Positions 6,981 through 13,082 of a DNA stretch of 61,906 bases are shown in pieces. Origin of the DNA: a virus; the IMG/VR virus record IMGVR_UViG_3300033994_001593, positions 1 to 61,906 of that record; one strand, written 5' to 3'. The notes beneath the pieces are model-generated. The model did not search any database. It saw nothing but the letters and a program-made list of their open reading frames with translations, and was not told where the DNA came from. A program made the position numbers and the translations under genes. Within the stretch, counting starts at the first letter, position 1, and every line of letters starts with the position of its first letter.

Positions 6981-7498
6981 GGTAGATCACTCTCTGCCTG
7001 CCGCAGGGCAGCGACGGCCCGACGCACCCGTTTACTGATGGTGCGTGGATCGCAACGCTGCTCGAGGGCGAGCTGCTCGAGCGTCACTTGCTCGACTAGC
7101 CGATCCTCGAGCAGCGTTCGATCGTTTATGGAGAGCATCCGCAGCGCCTTGAGCGCCCGCATCTCCTGCCTGGTGCGGTGCAGTGCGGGCTGCGGGTCGA
7201 GGATGTTGGCGGTCGGGACATAGCGGCCGTCGATCCGCTGCTGCTTCAGCACCTCACGGTAGAGGGCATGGCGGATGGCGCTGCCGAAGTAGGTGGTGGG
7301 CAGCGACTTCTCTTTCTTATAGGTCAGAGCCGCAACGCACACGGCCTGCAAGGCCACGCTCTCCAGATCAATCCTGCGGGCAGACACCCGTAGGTCTGGG
7401 TTGCGACGAATGAACACGGCAATGGACGGCTGAACAAACCTCATGGCCTGCTCTGCTATCCGCTGCTGCCGCGCGTTGAGTTGCCGCTGCTTCTTCAT
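6977..7498 (-). CDS. Sigma-70-like transcription factor
   Basis: 173 aa. Residues 118-168 (LRMLSINDRTLLEDRL, then VTLEQLALEQRCDPRTISKR) form a sigma region 4 helix-turn-helix with the usual recognition-helix spacing. The N-terminal part (DLESVALQAVCVAALTYKK, TYFGSAIRHALYREVLKQ) fits a divergent region 2. Such phage factors redirect host RNA polymerase to phage promoters; no phage polymerase is present here. It is the last gene of the leftward recombination/lysis transcript, which would suit a delayed switch to late genes, by inference. Confidence 0.85.
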   Translation of the reverse strand: MKKQRQLNARQQRIAEQAMRFVQPSIAVFIRRNPDLRVSARRIDLESVALQAVCVAALTYKKEKSLPTTYFGSAIRHALYREVLKQQRIDGRYVPTANILDPQPALHRTRQEMRALKALRMLSINDRTLLEDRLVEQVTLEQLALEQRCDPRTISKRVRRAVAALRQAESDLP

Positions 7499-7779
7499 CT
7501 GGGGGAGGATTTCTCGAGGCTAATCAGCTCATCGAGTTTCCTCCCCAGATTCTCAATGGACTCGGTGTGCTTCTCTTGCCCATCCACAATGGCATGGATG
7601 GCTTGGAAGTGAGCCGTCATCAGCGGCGCCACGATGTCAGTCCTCGCCCACCATAGGACTAATAGCAGGATCACCACCGGAAGACCGAAGCGTTCGGCTA
7701 CCCGGTAGAGGAACTCACTGGTGTGTGGCGTGTCGGCTACCTTGACGGTATCGACTGCGACTTCTGCGGCGGGGGGCAT
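7495..7779 (-). CDS. Single-TM protein, possible holin or spanin
   Basis: 94 aa from the ATG at 7779 (the frame is open to 7932 but that part overlaps the neighbouring gene). A short N-terminal region, one membrane segment (residues about 30-48, GLPVVILLLVLWWAR) and a C-terminal helix likely to form a coiled coil (HAIVDGQEKHTESIENLGRK). That layout suits a small lysis membrane protein. It overlaps the exported protein at 7737-7964 by 43 bases in another frame and the sigma gene by ATGA. The start lacks a strong ribosome site. Confidence 0.6.
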   Translation of the reverse strand: MPPAAEVAVDTVKVADTPHTSEFLYRVAERFGLPVVILLLVLWWARTDIVAPLMTAHFQAIHAIVDGQEKHTESIENLGRKLDELISLEKSSPR

Positions 7780-7964
7780 CGGCCTGTCTCGCAACTGGGG
7801 AGGTGTGGCTGCTGGCGAATGATTACCTGACGAGCGTCCGGTGGAGTGGGGGCCGGCGGTGCGACAGGGCGAGCTGCTGCGGGGCGCTGGGATGTTGCGA
7901 TCCCGCACTGCACCGCCAGTTCGATCTGCCACAACGCAACCGCCACCATCACCAGGCGTCTCAT
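7737..7964 (-). CDS. Small exported proline-rich protein
   Basis: 75 aa. Start fixed by GGGAGGAG 4 bases before the ATG, overlapping the stop of the peptidase gene. Residues 1-20 (MRRLVMVAVALWQIELAVQC) look like a signal sequence, followed by a proline/alanine-rich tail with two cysteines. Nested or overlapping small secreted proteins next to a membrane protein recall Rz/Rz1 spanin pairs, but the residue before Cys20 (Gln) does not fit a lipobox well. Confidence 0.6.
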   Translation of the reverse strand: MRRLVMVAVALWQIELAVQCGIATSQRPAAARPVAPPAPTPPDARQVIIRQQPHLPSCETGRCPPPQKSQSIPSR

Positions 7965-8953
7965 ATCACTCCTCCCAATCCCCAATCGGGCAGCTTGGCC
8001 GCGGGCCATCCCTTGGATGGGCCGAGCGCCACGCAGTACCGATCCTTCACATCGTCCCACCTCGCCCAGAAACTCCCGACCGGGATCTTGAAGCCCGTCC
8101 CTTGGATGATGTCAGGGCCGACCAAGTAGCTTCCCCAGGAATTCTGGGTCAGCACCAAGCCGCAGCCGTACCGCTGATGGATGTCGGGGCGATCGTCCGC
8201 TGCGATGAATGCCATCGCGTGCGCCCACCCCTCGGGCGTTCGCTTGCACACACCGAACGCATCGCGCTGGCGAGAGAACGATTCGCCGCCGCACGTTGAG
8301 AGTGCGAAGCCGTTGGCGAGCATGTCTCGAACTTGCTCCCACCCCTTGGCTACCGTGGCCGATCCGACGAGATGCTGCGCGCAGATCTTTCGCACATCCT
8401 CGGGCGGGACAGTAAGCCCCCACTTCCCCTCGGTTGCGGCAGAGTATTCGGTGAGGTCGAGGTTCACCTCGGGATACTTCTGCCGCAGCAGCAGGCCGCA
8501 TTCCTTGATTGCCACCTCGGCCGCAGCAGAACATGTCCACCCGTCCATCGCCCGACGACGATGCCAGTAGATCCCTTCAGTCGAGAAGACCCCGTTAGCC
8601 TGGGCGACGGGCGACACCAAGGGCGGCCGATACTTCTCGGAGTTCGGCCCGTACATCAGATAGGCACAGTAACTGACGAGAGCTGCGTTGCGTGTAGACC
8701 ATGCCACGCATGAGCCGCGGCCCTGCGCCCCACCGGGCAGGCAGTTCGGATAGAAGGTCATCGCCGCTATGAACGGCAGCGACAGCTTCCCCTTGCCCGT
8801 GTCTTGGAGCGAGTAGTCATCGATGGCATCGCCGGCGCTGGCGTATCCGCCATGCTCCTTGAGGTATACCTCGAGGTCGGCGTCGGCCTGGGGATCCGGA
8901 ACGAATCCCTTGAACCCGCTCTCATAGCTCTTGATGATCTCTTCTGTGTTCAT
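7961..8953 (-). CDS. Papain-like (C1A-type) cysteine peptidase
   Basis: 330 aa. Cys82 in QGRGSCVAWS, His245 in GWAHAMAFIA and Asn271 in TQNSWGSY reproduce the papain triad and its order; the Gln of the oxyanion hole is probably Gln78. No signal peptide and no cell-wall-binding repeat is seen. It sits among four small membrane or exported proteins, which makes a lysis role attractive: a host-degrading peptidase in the place of an endolysin, since no lysozyme, amidase or transglycosylase is found in the window. A virion or host-takeover protease is the alternative. Confidence 0.85.
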   Translation of the reverse strand: MNTEEIIKSYESGFKGFVPDPQADADLEVYLKEHGGYASAGDAIDDYSLQDTGKGKLSLPFIAAMTFYPNCLPGGAQGRGSCVAWSTRNAALVSYCAYLMYGPNSEKYRPPLVSPVAQANGVFSTEGIYWHRRRAMDGWTCSAAAEVAIKECGLLLRQKYPEVNLDLTEYSAATEGKWGLTVPPEDVRKICAQHLVGSATVAKGWEQVRDMLANGFALSTCGGESFSRQRDAFGVCKRTPEGWAHAMAFIAADDRPDIHQRYGCGLVLTQNSWGSYLVGPDIIQGTGFKIPVGSFWARWDDVKDRYCVALGPSKGWPAAKLPDWGLGGVI

Positions 8954-9387
8954 CGCAGCGAGGCAGCTAGGTCAGCGAATGCCTGGGCCGTGTCGGCCTG
9001 AAGGGCGGGGTTGAGTGGCACATCTTCAGTGCCGATCCGGCTGGCGAGCGATTGCTCGAGCGCCTCCCGCAGCCCAGGCACATCACCGGCACGGTTGCCC
9101 AGGACGGCGGCCCAGACATAGAGGAGGGCGGCGCGGTGCGCCCGACGCACGGCGCCCGTGTCGGGGAACACTGGCTCGAGGGTCGGGTTGGCTGCGACCG
9201 ACCGGGAGAGGATGAGGTAGGCGTCAGCCAGGGCGGCGCGGTCGCTGGCCTGCATCTTGGCTGCGACGGCGGCCACCTCTGGGAACGTGGCGGTCGGGGC
9301 CGGGGTCGGGGATGGCAGGGCCAAGCCGCCCATGCGGAAGATCAGATAGGCGATACCGATCGCGGCGATGGCGAGGATGCGTTTCAT
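8950..9387 (-). CDS. N-terminally anchored protein
   Basis: 145 aa from the ATG at 9387, with GGGGGGAAG before it. Residues 1-24 (MKRILAIAAIGIAYLIFRMG) are a signal anchor; a proline-rich linker and a helical alanine-rich domain follow. ATGA-type overlaps tie it to the peptidase downstream and the membrane protein upstream. Probably part of the lysis group; no family recognised. Confidence 0.65.
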   Translation of the reverse strand: MKRILAIAAIGIAYLIFRMGGLALPSPTPAPTATFPEVAAVAAKMQASDRAALADAYLILSRSVAANPTLEPVFPDTGAVRRAHRAALLYVWAAVLGNRAGDVPGLREALEQSLASRIGTEDVPLNPALQADTAQAFADLAASLR

Positions 9388-9656
9388 TTCTTCCCCCCCT
9401 GGTCGCCGCCGAGGATCTCCCACATCAGCTCACGGCAGAGCGTGGCCCCCTGCTTCATGCCCCCCTTGTCGAGGTCGGCAAGCAGATCGATGAGGGTGTG
9501 CGTCCACCGCTGCTGCCACCGCTCCTTGGTCACCTCGGCCGGCGGCCGGGAGAACCAGGCCGACAGATTGCCAGCCACATGCAGGGTGGAAAGGATGGCT
9601 GGGTAGCAGATTGCTATCCCAATCGCACTAAGCACCAGGATATCGAGCTTGTTCAT
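9384..9656 (-). CDS. N-terminal membrane protein (90 aa)
   Basis: Start after GGAGTGATCGCGT. A membrane segment at residues 5-28 (DILVLSAIGIAICYPAILST) is followed by a charged helical domain with RWQQRWTHTLIDLLADLDKG. It could be a holin-like or spanin-like protein of the lysis cassette. Overlaps both neighbours. Confidence 0.65.
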   Translation of the reverse strand: MNKLDILVLSAIGIAICYPAILSTLHVAGNLSAWFSRPPAEVTKERWQQRWTHTLIDLLADLDKGGMKQGATLCRELMWEILGGDQGGKK

Positions 9657-9924
9657 ACGCGATCACTCCGCTGATGAGGCCCGCGATGTAGTCTGCCAGT
9701 TCAGTACCGGGCTTCGTCAGCAGGATTTCCCGCACCATCCGCAGGATCTCGTCATCGATCTGGACATCGCTCTTCGATGCCAAGAACTCGAGCAGCCGCA
9801 CGATCTCAACAGCCCGAGCCTGGCCGGCTGGGGCAGATGCGATGGCTGGGAGAATGTGCAGGGCTGGCGCCCACTCGAGGAGCAGGCGAATCTGACTTGG
9901 GAGTGACAGTACTGGGCCTGGCAT
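9628..9924 (-). CDS. Hypothetical helical protein (98 aa)
   Basis: Start at 9924 because GGAGAG lies 7 bases upstream (the frame is open to 9948). Leucine/isoleucine-rich helices throughout (QIRLLLEWAPALHILPAIA, EIVRLLEFLASK). No family recognised; possibly membrane-associated. Its 3' end overlaps the next membrane protein. Confidence 0.6.
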   Translation of the reverse strand: MPGPVLSLPSQIRLLLEWAPALHILPAIASAPAGQARAVEIVRLLEFLASKSDVQIDDEILRMVREILLTKPGTELADYIAGLISGVIAYEQARYPGA

Positions 9925-10279
9925 TTGCCGCTCTCCTGCCGAAGACATAGTGGTTCCGAGGCCGACGCCTCCTCCTGCTTATGGCTTCCTTGCTGTCCGG
10001 ATCGGCATACACCGCGATCCGCTTTCTGGCTGAGTCAGGGTCGAGGGAGACGGCCATGCAAGCCTCTGGGAAACTGATCACGCCCTGCTCGCCGGCCAGC
10101 CACTGCTTGGCTATGGCCTTGGCTTCGATCTCCTGACGCCGGGGCGGGGCCGGGGTGCTGGCGACCACGGCGGTGCGGCACAGCACCATCGCACAGATAG
10201 CCCGATACCCACCGGCCAACTCGCCGGGAGACAGAGCCTCAAGTTCGTCATCGACTATCCCGTCAAGTCCGCTTGCCAT
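9806..10279 (-). CDS. Hypothetical protein with long overlap (157 aa)
   Basis: ATG at 10279 has AAAGGAA about 7 bases upstream. The first 110 residues look genuine (DDELEALSPGELAGGYRAI, FPEACMAVSLDPDSARKRI, the latter with a helix-turn-helix look). The last 45 residues are basic and low-complexity and overlap the next gene by 119 bases, so they may be a by-product of a missing stop codon. A small DNA-binding role is possible. Confidence 0.5.
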   Translation of the reverse strand: MASGLDGIVDDELEALSPGELAGGYRAICAMVLCRTAVVASTPAPPRRQEIEAKAIAKQWLAGEQGVISFPEACMAVSLDPDSARKRIAVYADPDSKEAISRRRRRPRNHYVFGRRAANARPSTVTPKSDSPAPRVGASPAHSPSHRICPSRPGSGC

Positions 10280-10580
10280 TCGATTCCTTTCTGCGGGCGA
10301 TCTCACGGTCGATATACCAGCGAGCCTTCTCCAGATCCTCAATCGGCCGGCCCTTCAGTTCGCATCGTGCGATGTACTTGAGGGCGTTACCAAGGTGGAA
10401 GCCGAGGCCCCACGCTTCGATCACATCGATCGGCTCGACGGCCGTGGCGGTGTAGTGCGGAGGGTGGTTGATCGCGTCAGCCTTCTCAACCTTCATCGGC
10501 GGCAGATCCTTGATCGGTTCGTGCGGCGCCGTCACCAGATGCATTCTCAGCTTGTGCAACTTCTCCATCGACATTGACAT
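10263..10580 (-). CDS. DUF3310 family protein
   Basis: 105 aa. INHPPHYTATAVEPIDVIEA, then LGFHLGNALKYIARCELK and EDLEKARWYIDREI match the conserved body of DUF3310, a common phage family of unknown function sometimes linked to nucleotide kinases. Three ATGs (10580, 10574, 10568) follow GGGAGAGGGAG; the exact start is undecided. Confidence 0.85.
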   Translation of the reverse strand: MSMSMEKLHKLRMHLVTAPHEPIKDLPPMKVEKADAINHPPHYTATAVEPIDVIEAWGLGFHLGNALKYIARCELKGRPIEDLEKARWYIDREIARRKESNGKRT

Positions 10581-10899
10581 CTCCCTCTCCCTTCATGCTT
10601 GGGGCCGGCGGTATTGTGAACCACTGGTTGCCCGTTACTCCCATCGATACCTTGAGTCGTGACCGCAGCTCATTGATCTCCGCGGCCGCAGCCTGGGCAG
10701 ATGCGGCGTAGGATTGAATGATGATGTAGAGCCGCTCAATCTCGTCGGCACCACGCAGCAGCATCGCGCGGGTGGCCGCGGCGTGCGAGTCGGCCAGCAT
10801 CCGCATGTGTTCCACTACCGCTAGTCGGCATGACCCTTTGGCGGGTGCTTCCTCTTGCGGGGCGGGGCGACCGGCTTCCTGCTGCATATCGCTTTCCAT
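10486..10899 (-). CDS. Hypothetical protein, helical core (137 aa)
   Basis: Start at 10899 after GGGAGGTCGGGAG. A central helical region (RAMLLRGADEIERLYIIIQS, AAAEINELRSRLKVS) may form a coiled coil; the C-terminus is acidic and flexible and overlaps the DUF3310 gene. No family recognised. Confidence 0.55.
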   Translation of the reverse strand: MESDMQQEAGRPAPQEEAPAKGSCRLAVVEHMRMLADSHAAATRAMLLRGADEIERLYIIIQSYAASAQAAAAEINELRSRLKVSMGVTGNQWFTIPPAPSMKGEGDVNVDGEVAQAENASGDGAARTDQGSAADEG

Positions 10900-11009
10900 C
10901 TCCCGACCTCCCTGTCGAGTTCTTCTTTCGTGATTGGCTTGTAGGTTCCCATGCGGATGCATTCCTCCCGGTATCTCCGGTGAATGCGAGCCAGTGGATC
11001 CTCGGTCAT
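10821..11009 (-). CDS. Small basic protein (62 aa)
   Basis: The ATG at 11009 lies in an ATGA overlap with the stop of the small membrane protein, which supports coupling. The start MTEDPLARIHRRYREECIRM is helical and the end is a lysine/arginine/proline tail (RKPVAPPRKRKHPPKG). Possible nucleic-acid contact; no family recognised. Confidence 0.55.
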   Translation of the reverse strand: MTEDPLARIHRRYREECIRMGTYKPITKEELDREVGRWKAICSRKPVAPPRKRKHPPKGHAD

Positions 11010-11149
11010 TTGCTTGCCAAGCCCAGGCCCAGGTTGCCAATGCTGTATCCCACCCAAGCGATGCCCATGCCGACCTCACCCTTGCGGAACTGATCGATCG
11101 CCACGCACAGGTAGACCACGCCAACGCACCAGATCAGCGGTGTACTCAT
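11006..11149 (-). CDS. 47-residue two-TM protein
   Basis: Residues 4-20 (PLIWCVGVVYLCVAID) and 29-45 (GIAWVGYSIGNLGLGLA) are hydrophobic, joined by a short charged turn (QFRKGEVGM). This hairpin form is common among small phage membrane proteins. Coupled by ATGA overlaps on both sides. Confidence 0.6.
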   Translation of the reverse strand: MSTPLIWCVGVVYLCVAIDQFRKGEVGMGIAWVGYSIGNLGLGLASK

Positions 11150-11250
11150 TGATCGTATGGGTAACCATCCTCCGGATCCTCGGAGTACACACCCTCCGAC
11201 TCGTTGTCCCACCAGGCCGGCCCGACATCGGGCAGGCTTAGTCCTCCCAC
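11146..11250 (-). CDS. Small acidic ORF (34 aa)
   Basis: Ends NESEGVYSEDPEDGYPYDQ and its TGA overlaps the ATG of the next gene, which argues that ribosomes translate it. A GTG at 11250 is the only plausible own start and has no clear ribosome site. It overlaps the end of the 16-codon ORF at 11238-11288 in the -1 frame, so the two may really be one protein joined by a frameshift or split by a sequence error. Confidence 0.45.
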   Translation of the reverse strand: MGGLSLPDVGPAWWDNESEGVYSEDPEDGYPYDQ

Positions 11251-11288
11251 TCCACATCCCCGAAGAGGAAGTCGAACATGGAGTCCAT
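11238..11288 (-). CDS. 16-residue ORF, likely first half of a split gene
   Basis: MDSMFDFLFGDVEWED, starting in a TGATG overlap with the preceding gene. It is short, acidic and coupled, and the next frame continues in the same style. Best seen together with 11146-11250. Confidence 0.4.
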   Translation of the reverse strand: MDSMFDFLFGDVEWED

Positions 11289-11584
11289 CACTCACCTCGC
11301 CAAGTGGTGGTGACTTCTCCAAGGATGGCCCAGAACAGAGCATCGTGATCTTCCTTCGCCGGCAGCGGGCAGTCGTGTCGCAGAACGTGGCAGTATTCCT
11401 CGAGCAGCGTGTCGAGCATCATGCTCTCACTCGCCGCTGTGATTCGGATTAACGCTCGGCCCTCACCGAGGATGCACAGGCCGTGAAGCCCCGGCTGTCG
11501 CTTGACAACCCTGACCACGATCGGCGTCCTGGCTGGGTAGTGGCGACGAAGCCACCTCAACATTTTGCGCAGACTCGAAGGCAT
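11288..11584 (-). CDS. Zincin-like small protein with altered motif
   Basis: 98 aa. The C-terminal half (MLDTLLEEYCHVLRHDCP, then EDHDALFWAILGEVT) resembles small phage metallopeptidase-like proteins whose core is LLHEWAH and a downstream HDxxWG. Here the first His of HExxH is replaced by Glu (EEYCH), so activity is doubtful. The first 40 residues overlap the nuclease gene by 122 bases; an ATG at 11566 is an alternative start. Confidence 0.5.
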   Translation of the reverse strand: MPSSLRKMLRWLRRHYPARTPIVVRVVKRQPGLHGLCILGEGRALIRITAASESMMLDTLLEEYCHVLRHDCPLPAKEDHDALFWAILGEVTTTWRGE

Positions 11585-11903
11585 GGCAGAGGAGGGGTAG
11601 GTCGGTGAGTCGGATCGTGATCAGCCACCCGTGTGGGCTGCGGCTGGTGCGATGCATCACGACCGGGGTCTTGCGCCCAGCCTGCTTCACTGCCAGCCCC
11701 ATTGCTCTTGGTAGGTTGAGCCGCTCGACCCACTTCACCTCCCAAAAAAGGCTAGGCGTCTGGTCTACAAGGATGTCCGGTGAGTCCGGATGCCAGCCTG
11801 AGAACTGCTGCGACCGCCGGCAGGCCCAGCCAAACAGATCTCGGAGAGTCTGGCAGGCGGCCAACTCTGCGCGCTTGCCTTTGGCTCGGCTATTCAGGGC
11901 CAC
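11463..11903 (-). CDS. Hjc-like PD-(D/E)XK nuclease
   Basis: 146 aa, GTG start within the overlap with the HNH gene. KGKRAELAACQTLRDLFG supplies the first acidic residue, SPDILVD the Asp and LFWEVKWVE the ExK of the nuclease core, in the order found in Holliday-junction resolvase (Hjc) and related small nucleases. It would fit branched-DNA resolution in the recombination module. The last 40 residues overlap the next gene and may be unimportant. Confidence 0.7.
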   Translation of the reverse strand: MALNSRAKGKRAELAACQTLRDLFGWACRRSQQFSGWHPDSPDILVDQTPSLFWEVKWVERLNLPRAMGLAVKQAGRKTPVVMHRTSRSPHGWLITIRLTDLPLLCHAFESAQNVEVASSPLPSQDADRGQGCQATAGASRPVHPR

Positions 11904-12319
11904 GGGTCACCCCCTCTCCTGGTTCGATCCTCCAAGAATTTCTTGGGGATGGGTTCCTTTTCGTAGGGCAAAGCCTTTCGTCGCTTGAGGGCGGCGAGTT
12001 TCTCGACATCGACATATCCATCTTCTTCTTCCTTGGCCGCCAAGATTGAACCTTTCGGCAGCTCCCCGTACCCCGGCAACCTGTCATGCACCGCGTGGTG
12101 GCACCGGCAGCAGAGCGAGATCCACGACTCCCCGTTCGGAAGATCCTTCCGACCAGGGCCAGCAACGATGTGATGCAGCTCAAGCCATCGACCCTTTCGT
12201 TCAGCCGGCCAATGGCAGACGGCACAACGACCATGCATCATCATGTAGTCGTTGGCCGTCAGGCCCTTGTCCGCAGCTTCGCCTTTGAGTTTCTTCAAAA
12301 CGAGATGCTCGTCATTCAT
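11894..12319 (-). CDS. HNH endonuclease
   Basis: 141 aa. CAVC (Cys32, Cys35), LELHHI (His49, His50), Asn62 and CCRCHHAVHD (residues 70-79) make a zinc-bound HNH domain. The C-terminus is a charged helix. HNH proteins in phages can be homing, packaging or junction nucleases; this one lies in the recombination module rather than next to the terminase. The ribosome site is weak, and the 15-bp repeated motif at 12338 lies just upstream. Confidence 0.85.
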   Translation of the reverse strand: MNDEHLVLKKLKGEAADKGLTANDYMMMHGRCAVCHWPAERKGRWLELHHIVAGPGRKDLPNGESWISLCCRCHHAVHDRLPGYGELPKGSILAAKEEEDGYVDVEKLAALKRRKALPYEKEPIPKKFLEDRTRRGGDPWP

Positions 12320-12337
12320 GGATGGAGTTCATCGTAA

Positions 12338-12352
12338 GGGCGTGTCAAGCGC
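12338..12352. repeat. Dispersed 15-bp motif, copy 1
   Basis: GGGCGTGTCAAGCGC on the plus strand (minus: GCGCTTGACACGCCC). Near-identical copies are at 56528-56542 and 59984-59998, each at a boundary between leftward genes. Confidence 0.7.
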
Positions 12353-12355
12353 GAC

Positions 12356-12691
12356 CTAGATGAAGTCATCGGCGGCTTCCACCCGCTTGAACTTGACCCA
12401 GCCCGAACCGTCGAGCCAGTTGCCGTTCTTGTCCTTCCGCTTGGGGAACAGGGTGCCGTCGTTTTTCTTCTGGCCGAAGGCGAGGCAGGCGCCGCAGCTC
12501 TGGCACCGCATCTCGTAGAACGTGTTGCCTTGGTTCTCACGCACAACTGGTGCGGTGTTCTTCGAGCCGCAGGCTCCGCAGGTCGAGTGGCTGAAAACCT
12601 CGACGGCCCCGGCGAGCTGGCCGAACACATCCTTCACATCCTTGCCGTCCACCTCCACCTCAACCCGCTCATTCTTGAACCGTACCTTCAT
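12356..12691 (-). CDS. Zinc-ribbon protein
   Basis: 111 aa. Two CxxC knuckles (CGACGSKN and CQSCGACLAFGQ) 24 residues apart form a probable zinc ribbon; flanking strands are basic. Similar small ribbon proteins are common near phage annealing proteins, but their role is unproven. Start after AGGAGATGCTGCG. Confidence 0.75.
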   Translation of the reverse strand: MKVRFKNERVEVEVDGKDVKDVFGQLAGAVEVFSHSTCGACGSKNTAPVVRENQGNTFYEMRCQSCGACLAFGQKKNDGTLFPKRKDKNGNWLDGSGWVKFKRVEAADDFI

Positions 12692-12727
12692 CGCAGCATC
12701 TCCTAATTAAGGGAATCAACTCTGAAA

Positions 12728-12889
12728 TCAACGTCTTCTGAATGTCTTGGGTAGTGTCTGCCTCTTTAGGAAACGGAGAGTGAGTGCGCAGGGAGAGCCG
12801 ACATGGGGGATACCCATGTGACCCTCGCCTCCGCGATCTCCGTCTGCCTCTTTGAGGTAACCGTGTCGCTTCGTGCGGCCCAGGTTCAT
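12728..12889 (-). CDS. Small basic ORF (53 aa)
   Basis: ATG overlaps the stop of the preceding ORF (ATGA). Basic and glycine-rich, ending FLKRQTLPKTFRRR. The overlap and position in the operon argue for translation; nothing else supports it. Confidence 0.4.
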   Translation of the reverse strand: MNLGRTKRHGYLKEADGDRGGEGHMGIPHVGSPCALTLRFLKRQTLPKTFRRR

Positions 12890-13077
12890 GCGTGACCAGG
12901 GCTTGCAGCTTCTTTCGCGGACGCATCCGCTTCGGCTTGGGCTATCTGCTTTCGGGCTTGCCCTGCGTGTGTTTGCCGACCGCCACCATCCAGCTCGGCT
13001 TCGACCAGAGGGGGATTCCCTCGAGGCCGCCGATCAACTGGCTCCGCTAATGGAACACGCTCTGCCTCACGACCCAT
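12886..13077 (-). CDS. Small hypothetical protein (63 aa)
   Basis: Starts 5 bases after the helicase stop with AGGA close by. Contains GGGRQTHAGQARKQIAQAEADA, a likely helix. The frame is open further upstream, but that part overlaps the helicase. Weakly supported, mainly by spacing and by the coupled ORF after it. Confidence 0.4.
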   Translation of the reverse strand: MGREAERVPLAEPVDRRPRGNPPLVEAELDGGGRQTHAGQARKQIAQAEADASAKEAASPGHA

Positions 13078-13082
13078 CAGTC

